From contig RHPI01002090.1 in NCBI GenBank assembly GCA_009103225.1, positions 250,214-314,213 of the forward strand: a stretch of 64,000 bases of DNA, read 5' to 3'. This DNA comes from Chlorokybus atmophyticus. Its lineage: Eukaryota > Streptophyta > Chlorokybophyceae > Chlorokybales > Chlorokybaceae. The notes below the pieces were generated by a model, which saw only the letters and a program-made list of their open reading frames with translations, was not told the DNA's origin and did not search any database. The position numbers and the translations under genes are program-made. This document shows, piece after piece, positions 22,802-35,144 of the stretch (position 1 is the stretch's first letter; each line of letters opens with the position of its first letter).

Positions 22802-25800
22802 TGATGCCGTCTCTGCTTCCTGATAGCAGCAACCGCTGGCTGACGTGTGCGATGCCTAATGAAAGTATGGCATCGCGATGACAACTTGTTGCAAGAACTT
22901 GAGGCAGGTCCTGTGCGGTTCCACCTGGATATGAGGGAGCCCAGCTTGAGCCACTGCTGCTAGTTGACGCAGCATCATCAATGCGAGGAGCAGCGGGAAG
23001 CTCTTGTACAACCTGCAGTGCAACACCTCCGTCATGCCACACTGCTGCAACCGCTGCAGCAGCAATAGTGTTTCACTTGCGGTGTCACAACTCCAGTCCG
23101 TATATGCCCGAAGAACCCATACCTGTACACCTCTGTAAGATCGAACATCATATCTTCGCCTTGAACCTATCTCACCGCCTGCGCTGGGTCCACAAATCAC
23201 AAAAGACTGCTCTGTGCGCGCTGGGTGCCACATGCGGATGCTGCGGTCACTTCCGGCTGCCAAACAAGACGAACTCAGCTTCGTCAACAACTATAGAGCT
23301 TGAACACTGCCTCACCTGCAGTAGCTACGTACTCACCTGTGAGCAAAGCAGACGCGCCTGCGATGGGAATGAGCGCACAGAAATTTGCAGGCTTCGATGG
23401 GAATTGGCTGAGTTCGCTGATGCAGAACTCGTCTGAAGCGGCAGATCTGTTCGGGGTCCTGAGTGCAGCAGGAGGGGTGGACCCAACAGCCTGCTACCAC
23501 AGCACTATGAGATACCACGACACTCATAATTGCGATCAAACAGTGCGGCTAACATGATTGCTGACTTGTTGCAAAGATAGCACTGTGTGCTGCCTTTGCA
23601 ATAACTCAACAACTACATGCATTCATCGCATGGCGCCCATCTTGTGACCAACACTTCATCGCAACAACACATGCGGTCTGCATACCTGGTCGGCAGAATC
23701 AAGCAGGCGTAACACTTGCTGGCAACTTCCATCAGCAGCATTCCACAGTGCTACCTCGTTTTGCCCAGCTGCCGCATACACAAGCGGAGACGAAGCGCTA
23801 CCATGCGATTGTAATGCTGATTGCGCTGCTGCCATAGCATCCGGTGCACAGCCAGCTGGGTGTCGCCACGAGTTCACAGGAATCTGGCAGAAGGTGCAAG
23901 CAGAAGTATGTTTGCAAATGCCGCCAGGTGAGCGGCTATGCAACGCAGATGCCAGTAAAGCAGTGACATAACATACTGTGACTGAGTCAGACCTGAAACC
24001 TGAGGTCCCAAAGAGTGAACATGCCTCGGCTGCTGCCAGTCACAATCCAGTTGAAAGCAGGGTCCTGAGCTGCTTGCAATATGAGCCCTTCCTGCGGCTG
24101 ATAGGGCAGGTTCCAGGCATCTCGTCTCAACCTCAGGTCCCATGCATGAATGCCTGCCAAGGAACCAGGAGTGAACCAGGATTCAGTTCACTCCAAAACA
24201 GCCAAGCGCCACCACAGGGTTAACATGTGCCTTATGGCTGGCAACACCTGCTTCCCTCGTATGCAGCACTCAGCTAGATGACAAATGCATGCCAAGTTAC
24301 ATGACAGAGACCCTGCTTATGCATGCGGTGGACAAATAATTGGGGGGCGAGTGGAGTGTGGCACGCACCTCCATTTTGCGTAGCAAACAGCAGAAGTGGT
24401 GCCACTCCATTGCCAGTGCTGCCGCCGCCGTGCGACTGAACCCACAAAGCCGCGCCCTCGCCTGAGTTTGCAACTCTCACATCAGCAGCGCCGATGTAGC
24501 GCTCCACCCCGTTGCCAGCTCCACGCGGCACATAATCCACCCGCCAAACATGCACAGTCCTGTCGACAAGCGTACAGCTGAGTGCTGGCAGCCGTGTGCA
24601 TACAGACATATCATATGAAAACACGGCACCAACAAAGCCATGCACGTCTCACATGCCCTTTCATTCTCAGACATACACACGACATCCAAGTGTCGTGTGT
24701 ATGTCTGAGAATGAAAGGACATGTGCATGTTCTGTGAATGAACATGCACATCTGAGCTGATGATGCCTTACAGCATACGTATGCTGCAATATTGACTAGT
24801 AATCAATATACACGCTGTGATACAGCAGACTTTAGTACACTGAACTTGAACTTGCCCGTTGATTGAGGCGGAAGCAACAGTATGACTGTCACGCATCATG
24901 GCGATTGAAGTAACTTTGCCGCCATGGCCAGAGTATGTGACACGCGAGCGGAAGGAGACGTCTTTCTCAAGGCGGCGGCAGTCCCAGATGCGCACGCTGC
25001 CATCAGCGGACCCACTCGCGAAGAAAAGGCTGTCAGACGCCACTTCAATCGCACAGACAGCGCGCTTGTGCTCCTGCAAGGCAGCATCATAAGCATTGTA
25101 TTGGTGATGAGAGGAAGGACTAGGAAAAGTGCATGGTCGAGAGACACTCTGTACCTGCAAATGTGCAACCAAGACGCCTTTAGGCTGCCATCGATCCAGC
25201 CCTGCTGTAGCGTTTTGTGCCATAGTGGGCATCACGCCACCTGCTGCGCGGCAGAGACAGCATCGTCATGCAAACAGCGAAAGGCAACGTAGACACCAGT
25301 CTTAACCAGAGCCATTCATGGAAGGCTGTTTACCCAGTCCCTTGGTCAGGTGCTATGCACGACCAGTTTTACAACCAACCAAAGCGATAGCATCGCTTTG
25401 ATTGGTAGCTAGGCAAGAACAACAGAAAGCTCTAGAGTGTGCGAACCTGCTGATGCCGGCAAAGGAGATGGCGTCCGTGACTTAGGTGGAGCGCCGTTCT
25501 GGCTGACTGTTGAGCGAGCTGTGCTGTACTGTACACTGTACAAGTTTTCTGTTTTCTCCGGGCCGGCAGAAGCTGGCCGGGAGGGAGGTGGTTGCTGTTC
25601 ATCAGTTTCCCAAGCTCTGACCTGTATCAGATTGACTCGTCAAGTCACTCTTGTGAGCGGCCCCGAGCCAGGCAACCAACCTCTTGTTCTGTCAGTTGTA
25701 TCCAAGCTGTGCAACTTGTGTATGCTTTGACCACTGGTTGATAGCTACCTGTACATGGCTTGGGGTTGTTCTGATGTAACCTTCAACAACGTTGGGTCTG

Positions 25801-28800
25801 CCGGGTTCGTCAACAGGCAACGTACTGTCTGACCCAGTCCTGCTGTGACTTGGTGTCTCCATCCCATAGTCCATCCTGCTGTCATCCAAACGTTGGCCAG
25901 ACCGTGGTGGCCGCGCAGCGAACCTTCCCCTAGCAGTCCGCGCAGCCTGTGGTACAACAGTGTAATGAAAGTAGGGACCAAAACGCGTAATCTATACAAC
26001 CCCAAAACACAGTCAAGCCATGATGCCTGTTGTATATGCATTCCACAAGCAACAGCGCCTCCATTGATTGATGCGATTGGACATGCAGTCGGACTTCAGC
26101 ACATTGCATTCACCTGCTCTTGCTGTGCGCCCTGCCACTGTTGGATGATTGACATGGACCGGGAGGTGGCACCGTTGACATTGGAGACCATGAAGGATCT
26201 GACGGGTGCCTGGCTCCTGTAACCATCTGGAGATTGCTGTGTTACCAGGCGCTGCTCAGAGGAGGCGCTTCCTTTGTACATGGTGTCGTTGCCTGGCCAC
26301 AACAACACAAAGATAAGGTTGCAGGTTTTGTGCTTGGTGACGGCCAGGATTACGTCATTCAGTTCATGTGCACACATGTGCGCATGCTGTGACCGAATTG
26401 TCTGTGACCAGGTGTATACTATTCGAAAACGCATACCTGCAGCATCAGAAGTGCCTGGACGTGAGGGGTGGTTCTCCAGCAGCAGCAAGTTTGCAATGCT
26501 TTGCGAGGACCAGAAATGCGCAGATGCACCCTCCAGGCTCGGAATAACTGGTAACCAGTGGTTCAGTACATGAGTATGTGGTGAACACCAAGTCATGTAA
26601 ACCGTCCCGCACACCTGTGCTCTCATGTGAGTCGCTGCGTGTAAGCTGACGGCTTATCTGACTAGCGGAAACTGGCGGGCGCAGAGCCTCGCGCAGCGCT
26701 GCTTCGTCAGTGAATAAGCGCGGGCGTCGAACAAGATACCTCTGCATGATGGGTGCTAGAAACACCTGAGCATCCGCCGGGGACATGGAACAAGCAGCTG
26801 CAGCAACGAACGAGATTGCTGCATTCCGCACCTAGCAGCGAAAGCACATTTAGCTGCAGAACCACTGCAGCAAGACAGCCACTTTGTATGGCATACACCA
26901 CTGCTTGGTACCCAGCAGCTTGGATGCCGAAGGAGAGGCGATGCCCCACTCACTGCCGCCAGCAACACTTTCTTTCTCAGCAAAACTCGTTCGCAGAGCG
27001 CCGCAAGGCAACCAAGCGCATTGGCAACCACTGCATCCTCTGCATCTGTGAGGGCCTGAACCAAAGAAGGTATTTGGTTATGCCTGATGACAAACACACT
27101 TTGGAACGACTCCCCCATGAAGCATACACAACAGTAACAGGACCTGTTCTATGCAGGGCAGAAGAAAGGCGTCTAGGCTTGCACGACCGACAAACGCGCC
27201 AACTTGGGCAATGTAAGCGAAGAACGAGGCGCGAAGCTGACGGTCGCGGTCATTGAGAAATGATATCAGCAGCGGCAGCAGAAAGTCATTCGACTCGCGA
27301 CGACCGAAAAATGAGCACAAGGCTGGGACATGAGCTACCAAAGTCCGACGTACTGCTGGCGTGCTTTGAGGCCCAGTCACAAGCTCTTGGACCACATGGG
27401 CGATGGAGTCATGCAAAGCTGACAGGTCAGCATCATAGCACACCTGTGAAGGCCAATATCAGTTGAAGCCCAAACAACATCCCAGCTGACAATCAGGCAA
27501 CGGACAGCAGTACCATGCGAGGAGCATCGCCAGTGGATGCACCGGCTGCTCCAACCCCTGATGCCTGCAGGCGCCCAACCGTTGGATGAAATTACAGCTG
27601 CAAGTATTGACCACACTAGGCAACTAGAGTACATGGGGCATCAGCAGACGCCGCTTAGTACAAGTTTGCAAAGACCGTCAAGCGAATACCTGATCAATGT
27701 CTTGAGCTTGAGTCAGGAACCGCTGAGCTGTGATCGCAAGTTTGGCAAGACTGCGTGCGTAGGCCAGGCGGATGCTTTCTTCAGGATCACTTGGCAACAA
27801 TGAAAGGGAAGGAAGTATGTACTCAGGGAAGATTTTGGCTTCACTGGGAGGGAATACTACAACCATATCTAAAACACTAGCCAGCGCATCAACCGCAGCC
27901 GTCTTTACAGTAGCTGCTGGGTCTGGCAACAGCGCCACTATATATGGCACTATGCGTTGAAGCCTTGCATCATCATCACAGTACTGTGCAACCTGGCAGA
28001 TGCATTTGTCACATGTACGTAAGCTGCAACCAAGCACTGCACTCAGCACTTGAGGCGGAGTCTGCAAGCCAGGACTGAGCCACTGACCTCGCGCAACAAG
28101 TGGATGGTTGCGGCTCGAGATTGAGGTAGTGTTACACTGCGCACGCAAGTGCACAGCAACCCCGCTATCAGCACCATGCCATCGCAGCGTGCTTGCCCAG
28201 CAGATGTCCTCTGTTGAACCCCTGCAGAGGTTACGTCCGTAACACCAGTTTGAGGTACTGATGGCTGTGCCTCTGCTTGGGACCCTGTCAGCCAGATTAT
28301 ACAGTCAAGTACTTTGGTCCCAGCGCTGCACGTGTGTTCATCACATTTGCTTAGGCACAGAGGCACTGTGCTGCCTAGCATGTTCAGTTCACCAGCGCAC
28401 ACCTGGTGAGACCCAAGCACCCGCGATAGGAGCAGAAGCAGCTGCCATGGGTTGAGGAAGTACGCAAACCGCCTGCCTGCGGCGCTTTCTTACCCACCTA
28501 CGTCGTCGCAACCGAGAACTACTTGAGCCTGTTCCCGACCAAATGCGCTCCATGCTGCCATCAGGAGTACCATCGTACTGCCAACCCTCCACATCGCCTC
28601 CTAAGTGCACAATAGATGTCAGCGCCCGATTCGCACTCTCCAAGAGCAAGGGCTACAACTTTGCAAATAACGGTCTTCCAGAACTAGTTTCATATACAGT
28701 TGTGGTAAATGTGGGACAACCACAGCTCTATGCGGAACCAACCTGCGGACTGTCCTGCAGACGAATCTACTTGCCACTCGGTTATCCATGCCCAACCGCC

Positions 28801-31800
28801 TTCTGCAGGAAGGCTGACATCTCTCTTCTGAGATGGCGGGCCACCAGAGAGAACGGGAGTTTCAGAAACCCAGGCACCTGTTTCGTCTCGTACCTGATAC
28901 TCAATGACCTGCATCGCGCAAGACTCAAGCTCAACACGCCTGTCTCAACCCGTTAACAACAGCAGTGCCTGTCATAAGCAGTGCTGGCAAAGCAGTACTG
29001 TATGCTGCTTGTGTGTTGTTAAATATGACGCACTGCTAACTGCAGAACTTGCACATGCAATTCTACTTGCTACGTATGGTGCCAGACCAGTCACCGTGCT
29101 TCTTCAAGTCTCACCTCCTCAACTACAACCTCGTCCATTGTGTTGAACTTTGCAGAGGCATTCTCCCCCAACTCGAGTTTTGGCCGATGCTGCAGGTCAC
29201 GCTCATTGCCAATATCCCAAGGACTGGGACCGTTCACAATAAAGTCCGTGCGATAAAAGCTGATGTCGCCAGTGACCATAATAGATTCCATGGCGCCAGC
29301 AGCACCGTGCGATGCGTCTGTTTGCAACCTGGACTCTGCCAGCTCAAGACCTTTCAACAGCGTAGGAGCGTTCTTGGCGTAACTTCTATGAGATGCGCTG
29401 CTGAACTTGTCTGCAGCCGATTGCATTTGCACGGACGGTGTCTCAACCACCGCGACTGGGAGACTGCCTGCTGATAAAGGCTTTGGTGCATGCTGCATGG
29501 TGGAAGGCGGGTCTTGCATGGACCATATGGACTGGGAGGACTGCAGCATGCTGTCGCGCAGCAACGGGTATGCTTTCTGCATGGCCACCACCTGCAACAC
29601 GCGTACAGTTTGCACCGAATACAATGCTTATAAGTGCCTTGCAGCACAGAGTTAGTACGTGCGAGCAGCACGTAAAATCACAGGCGTGAAGTACTTATGT
29701 AGGCGGCATCAGCTTAGAGTTTGAGTGCTGCAAGGACCTGGCATACCTTGGTGTCGCTGTCAAGGGTGAGCAGCTTGGAAAAGATGCTGTGCAGCGAGCC
29801 AAAGTAATGAGGAAAAATGCGGGGGGCCCAGCCATTGATGTACTCCTGTATTGTCAAGCGTGCTGCAGGCTGGATGTGTATCATGCTGGTGATAAGTTCC
29901 CGGATGCCCGCATCTTCAAGCTGCAGCAACATGTAAGCCTATGGCCATTCAACTATACATGCGACAAGAACTAGGTGATGACTGAACAAATCACAGCTCA
30001 GCTCTCTGACTTCTGATCGCTATCAAAGCAATCACCAGCTACAAACTTGCCTTCTCAAGCGTAATCTGCGGATCATGCTGTCCATCGCGGTATGCCAGTA
30101 GTTGGGAGAGGTCAAAGAGTGCTTGTCCATCCAAAAACAGCTCAGCGAGCACGCAACCAAGCGAGAATATGTCCATTGCAAAGTCCAATGGCGCATCTTC
30201 ACTCACCAGTGCATCGGATGGCTCGTAGAATCTCTGCACAGCAGCTCACCTCGATTGGCGGCAAAGTCATTGGCATGCATGTTAAACAATGCATGTTTCC
30301 GTTCTTAGTTTGACGTAAGTACATGCGAACCACTGCCTGCGTGTTTAATGTGAAACTGTGAACAAGGAGGTCAACTTGACATACCTCTGGGGCAACATAA
30401 CAACGCCGCCGGCCGCCCGTATCAAAGAAGAAAGAGAAGTCAGCCGGATTGTCTGCTGGCAAGTAGGTAGGCTTGAAGGATGCAAAGTCTGCCAGCACAA
30501 CCCAGTTCCAAGAGGTGACAAGTACGTTCTCGCACTTGATATCCCCTGCAACCACCAGCATTTGCATGTGAGCAAGAGCAGCATGCATGCACCAATCACC
30601 CTGCAATGGCACTGACCATGACAGATGTTGCGACTGTGACTTTGAAGCAGCGCGTGCAGCAACTGGAAGGCAAGCCACTTCTTCTCAACAAGGCTCAGGA
30701 ACGGCCGTGTGCTGATCCTGTCGTAAAGGTTGCTGAAGAAGTATTGCCGCAGCAGATACACGGCCTTATCGGTGTCGATGAAGCGCTGTTACAAGCGGGT
30801 TTAACAACACTGTGTTTCCAAAGTACTCGGACACCAATCAGGCAGGCCAACCAACATCTGTACTTTACAACCCGCTGGCACATGGATGTTTTTTGGCGAA
30901 ACAGCTATACACAAGGCTGCTACCCACCTGGAAAGGCCATACATGTGGGTGGTCAACGCTGCTGAAGACCTTGAGAATGTCTGCAAGTTTCCGCTCATGC
31001 TTCTGCCGCATGCACATATCAGTAAACTGAACGACATGCGGCTATGCTTGGTCGTGTAAGTCAACTTAACAGGAGTGGCAACTGCTCCAGGAACGGCCGC
31101 GCAGTGTGTCCTGTAGAAAGCATGAACACTGTATGGACCTTGCCTTCAAATCTGCGGTTGAGTCCCCACGCTTGAAATATACTTTGGCTACGACAAGACC
31201 CTCATCGTGCTTGCACAGGACCGTCTTCAAGAAGCGGCCACCGCCAAGCACCTCCTTGTACGCGCCTCGCGTGGGGACCTCATGCAGGTAGTAGTCTGAC
31301 GCAGACACCTGTGGAATCATGCATGCCCAAGTCTGAGACATAAACTCCTAGAACAGCTTGGTGCGCAACAACAAAACTGAGACTGTTGCCGATGGGTTGC
31401 ACATGGTTTTTGCAAACACGCTTATGCCTTGTTTAAAATTGCTTTTGAGTGAATGCAGCATATGGTTGCGTGCTACAGCGCTTGTCAACCATATTGGTGC
31501 ATATAGCGCCGTGCTAAGCCTTTTCTCAGTCGTCCAAGCTAAATCTCAAGAAGTACTCATTGCATAAGTAATTATTGTACTTGGTCGACTGTGGGAACCG
31601 GAGCGATTCAGTAAACTACTCAACTGTTTGCACGCAAACCCTTTGAAACACGCGTGCTCATTGCATTGACATACCAAACTGAGTCGCTGCCTTACTAGGA
31701 TGGCCATAGCATGTAACTCAGCCTCCTTTGTTATGCATTTCGGTTGAAGTGTGCACTATCTAGCAGAGCGGCTATGGCAGCCAGCGAGATTGAGATACAC

Positions 31801-31868
31801 GCAGACACGCGGGCATCCCCTTGCGCGGCAGTGTTCACCTGCGTTGTCCTGGCAAGCTGATTCCCCAT
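22785..31868 (-). CDS. VPS15: Vps15 (PIK3R4), regulatory kinase-like subunit of class III PI3-kinase, with an inserted DysF domain
   Basis: Myristoylated partner of Vps34, which makes PI3P for endosomal sorting and autophagy. Exons, 5' to 3': 31839-31868, 31144-31308, 30928-31002, 30617-30785, 30385-30545, 30051-30233, 29747-29920, 29095-29591, 28743-28939, 28403-28600, 28088-28284, 27690-27992, 27144-27443, 26954-27055, 26615-26831, 26437-26547, 26114-26292, 25749-25946, 25447-25621, 25155-25240, 24856-25073, 24369-24559, 23993-24153, 23686-23883, 23337-23490, 23123-23256, 22785-23012. All phases agree, giving 1,666 residues. The start [14 protein letters not shown] has the glycine-2 myristoylation site. 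The kinase has HGDIKCENV and DFA in place of DFG, as in known Vps15. HEAT repeats lie at about 620-1000 and WD40 repeats at about 1210-1660, ending DGIIKVWK. Residues about 485-617 form a DysF domain I know from no other Vps15. Three introns use GC donors. Confidence 0.92.
24650..24725. repeat. Near-perfect 35-base-arm hairpin in a VPS15 intron
   Basis: Bases 24650-24684 are the reverse complement of 24691-24725 with one mismatch (24656 against 24719); the loop is tccaag. A second smaller hairpin (gtgcatgttc...gaacatgcac) follows at about 24723-24749. Both lie in the intron at 24560-24855. Candidate small-RNA precursor or short foldback insertion. Confidence 0.9.
28403..28939 (-). other. DysF (dysferlin-type) domain encoded by VPS15 exons 9 and 10
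   Basis: Exon 9 (28743-28939) gives an N-terminal DysF part ([16 protein letters not shown] and [16 protein letters not shown]). Exon 10 (28403-28600) gives [13 protein letters not shown] and the diagnostic arginine-tryptophan motif [12 protein letters not shown]. The intron phases on both sides (2 in, 1 between, 1 out) keep the frame from the kinase linker into the HEAT exon. Confidence 0.85.
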
Positions 31869-32342
31869 GGTGGATTAACGCTGTTACCAACTGCGCACGC
31901 CTGGGACGGCCACAGCAGTGCCTGCGCATGGCCGCCAGCCGGCCAGCCCCGGCCTAATGCTCAGCCCAAACCCCAGCTGTTCACGGCAGCCGGACAAACA
32001 CAGCAGGCGTCTGCTGCTCGTTCGCCTACTGCTGGTCGCCACAACATGTGCGCAGCTGCCTCACCTCTCCAGCTCCAGCTCCAGCTCCAGCTTCAGCCCT
32101 TGCGCAGCTGCCAGCTAGTCCGCCCAATCACCGCCGCCGCCTGGAAGGTGGTCTCGTGGCTGCCGTTGTGGTCGGCACTGACTGCCTGCGTGTGTTTGAA
32201 AAGCAGGTTTCTCAAAGAGCGGCGGCGGAGGAGGAGAGAGGCGAGCAGGAGGAAGTAGTGGCGGAGGAGGTGGAGAAGGTAGAGGAGGAGCTGGTGGTGA
32301 TTGAGGAGCGTGGGAGAGTCAGCCTGCAGTGGGATAGTCACC
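31869..32342. promoter_or_regulatory. Shared divergent promoter of VPS15 and PRKRIP1
   Basis: Only 474 bases separate the two start codons on opposite strands, so both 5' UTRs and promoters must lie here. The region contains a CAGCTC/GAGCTG repeat (about 32067-32095) and a purine-rich GAGGAG tract (about 32225-32310). No TATA box is evident. Confidence 0.6.
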
Positions 32343-33430
32343 ATGGGGCGGTACGGGGCGATGCAGGACGTGGTGAAGGCCAAAGAGGCCAGCAACAACG
32401 CTAACAACATGCAGCTGGCTGAGCTGGCCCCCGAGGAGAAGGCGCAGAAGGACCTGGAGGATTTCGCGGAGAAGCTGCGGCAGATTAACGAGGACGTCCC
32501 CACGCGGATCGGCAACACCTCCGGCTCCACTGCTGGCGCTGGCTCTGGCGACTTCCATCAGGCAAGCTTACATTACAGCGTACATGGCACTTCACACAAG
32601 TAATACACCCCTAAGACACGGTGCTAGGCTTCTTACGTTGCATGATCGGGCTGCTTGTCGTTGCTCCCTGGTACCTGCATTCTTGGTGGCAACGGGTTGT
32701 TGGGAAGTTGTTTGTTTCTATGTGCGTGTGTGTGAAGGGCTGTGATTCTGCAACCGTTCGACAAGTAGTATCTCTGAAGCAATGTCGTGATGTAGAAATT
32801 TTTGTTCTTATCTTACACAACTCAAAGCAGGGCTGGTTGACGGCTGCGAGGTGTAAGTTGACAGTAGCTAACAGCATGCAACGTAAGGGGAGTTCTGGTC
32901 CTTGTGTTGTTTGTTTGTGTTGCATGCGCCCCATTGGCAGTGTTGGCCATTAGTTATGGCCTGAAAAATTGCAGTACCGGCATGTGACACAACTTGTACG
33001 TTACTGCAGTACCGGCAAATGCGACGGAAAGAGCAGGATCGGCTACGACGAATGGACGTCGAGTACAAGCATCGCACGGAGGAAGAGCAATTCCAGAAAC
33101 GCAGGCTGGACAAGATAAAGGTGCAACTAGAGAAAGACACGAGGACACGAATGGCATCTGTTTCCTGTTGAGCATGCGTTCTGCAGGATTGACTGACTGT
33201 AAGCAACTTGCTTGAAGCAATGAGTGCTGAGTGTTTTGTTTTAGGAAGCTGAGGAGCGTACAGCTAAGAAGAGGGCAAAAAGACAAAAGAAGAAAGACAA
33301 GAAGAAGGTGAAAAAGTCAGTGAATGGAAACACCAGTCAGGGGGAGCAGCACGATGTTAGCAGCAGTGATAGTGATGATGACACGCCTGAGAAGGCCAGG
33401 ACAGCACCAGTTGTTGATAACTTGGATTAA
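32343..33430 (+). CDS. PRKRIP1: PRKRIP1-family nuclear splicing protein
   Basis: Orthologue of PRKRIP1, a small nuclear protein of the catalytically active (C*) spliceosome. Three exons, 32343-32561, 33010-33120 and 33245-33430, give 171 residues. The family signature spans the first junction: GSTAGAGSGDFHQ then YRQMRRKEQDRL, followed by EEEQFQKRRLDKIK and a lysine-rich EAEERTAKKRAKRQKKK nuclear-localisation segment; the acidic serine-rich tail ends VVDNLD. The first intron has a GC donor (CAG then GCAAGC), needed because no GT donor keeps the conserved SGDFH-YR junction. Convergent with RBFA, 328 bases away. Confidence 0.9.
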
Positions 33431-33758
33431 CGCAGTGGCCATGCCTGTACATATTGCGACAGGTTCTGTGTATAACAAGTTGCATGTTTGCCAAGAGACA
33501 AGCAGCTGACCCACACCGGAACAAAACTTGGCCCACCTCGCACAAATTGTGCTTCTAGCAAGCACAAGTGGTGACATGGCGACACAAGTCAACGCCATTA
33601 CAGCGACGCATGTGTGCACACGCGGGTCACATTGTTGTGTGTAGACAATGATTGTTGTCAGGTGTTTGATCAGGTAACAAAACCATCAAGTAGCACAGTC
33701 AGACACTGCGCACATTCTCCTGATATAAAGCTGCATCAACAGCGACCAGTCAACAGCT

Positions 33759-35144
33759 CTAGTTGACGTAGATAACACCCTCGTCATCTTCATCGCGTTC
33801 GCCGCTTGCATCCGCATCTACGTCTTCATCATCGTCATCTGATCGTCTGCTTCGGCTTGATGACTCCACGTAGACAATCCCCGGTGCCACCTCTGGTCGC
33901 TGCCGCAAAGCTTCCTCGCGCATCTGCTTCTCTTTCTTCAAGCCCTCCGTATCCCAGCTGCCATCGCCAACCTGAAACAAGCCCAGCGCTTGTGAGCATG
34001 TCAGTGGATACCTCAACATGCAACCCACCCGATCATGCACCTATAGCTGTTCACAAGACAAGTGCAACAGAATGTTTGCTCAATGTCGCACACGCACCTG
34101 GCCACCCTCTATTGCCTCCAGCGCTTCCACTGCTCGTGCCTTGCGGTCACGCTCATTCCGCAATTGTTGAAGTACACTCAAAACCTGCAACGGGTCAGGC
34201 ATCCATTTCGAGCGTAACTGCCAACTCCACCTGAGCTCAAAGCAATTCATGGTCAATCTGCATACCTGTGTGCCGCGCGCAAATGAGTCATCATATATAA
34301 AGCGGATTTCTGGTGTCAGTCGCAACCGCACGCGCCTGCCTATCCCCGAACGGACATAACCCTCCTTGGCTTTCAACCCGGCCATAGCAACAGTCTTCTC
34401 CCTCTCATCCCCAAAGACTGAAATATATACCTTGGCAACCTGCCCACCAGACCGGATTCTTGATACCTCAGTGGTAAACTGTGATAACCGTTGTGAAACT
34501 GGTGACCAAGCCAATGTCAGTGCTGGCATTGCGTACCTGCAAGTCGTTTGACAGGTCCACTTCAGTAACTGTAGCCATTGCTGTGAGCTCTTTGTCCACA
34601 CCCATCGCCTCCGCAGGACAAACCGCCTCTCTCAAAACCTATCGCAGACAGGACAAACCATGCTGTTCATGTTAAGCCCCAAGCAACTGCCTGCAGCGTT
34701 ACCACGACAAGTACGCTGCGCAATTGCAAGCACATCCGTGCGCAGTGATATGTTGCAACAACACCAAGTGCGCTGCACTGCTGGTGCCCTGACCTTATCA
34801 GTCACCAGCATCTCAGCGAGTTCTCTCTTGAGCTGGTTTGCGACGCGCGACACGCGGCGGTTGACAGCTAAGCATGTGACGGGAAGAGCAGCAGGCGGCG
34901 GCGTTTCTGGTAACCGCCGCCTGCTGCTACTACTGCTATGCCTCCCACTACTCCTGCTGCCGCTGCTGCTGCCGCTACTGCTGCTGGTGCCACTGGTGCC
35001 CAGTCGCAGGGGCTGCGGACATATAAAAGAATCCACATCCCTGCCCCTCCCACTAGATGCCACCCCTGATGTGCGCAGCGAGGTGCTGCACGTGCATCCC
35101 CCGCAGGACCCCGCCGCCACCGCTGCCGCCGCCGCCGCCGCCAT
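33759..35144 (-). CDS. RBFA: Plastid ribosome-binding factor A (RbfA)
   Basis: Assists 16S rRNA 5' end processing and maturation of the small plastid ribosomal subunit. Exons 34794-35144, 34537-34638, 34266-34439, 34098-34184 and 33759-33971 give 308 residues. The first about 85 residues are alanine/serine/arginine-rich and act like a chloroplast transit peptide. The KH-fold RbfA core follows: VNRRVSRVANQLKRELAEML, ATVTEVDLSNDLQ, AKVYISVFGDEREKTVAMAGL and RLTPEIRFIYDDSFARG. A C-terminal extension adds an acidic stretch ending DEGVIYVN, as in several plastid homologues. A TGTAA lies about 160 bases after the stop. Confidence 0.93.

Noticed and set aside
28403-28939. A separate DysF gene nested inside Vps15
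   Set aside because: No start, stop or terminal exon could be found for an independent gene, while every junction phase joins it to Vps15. It stays an alternative until transcripts are seen.
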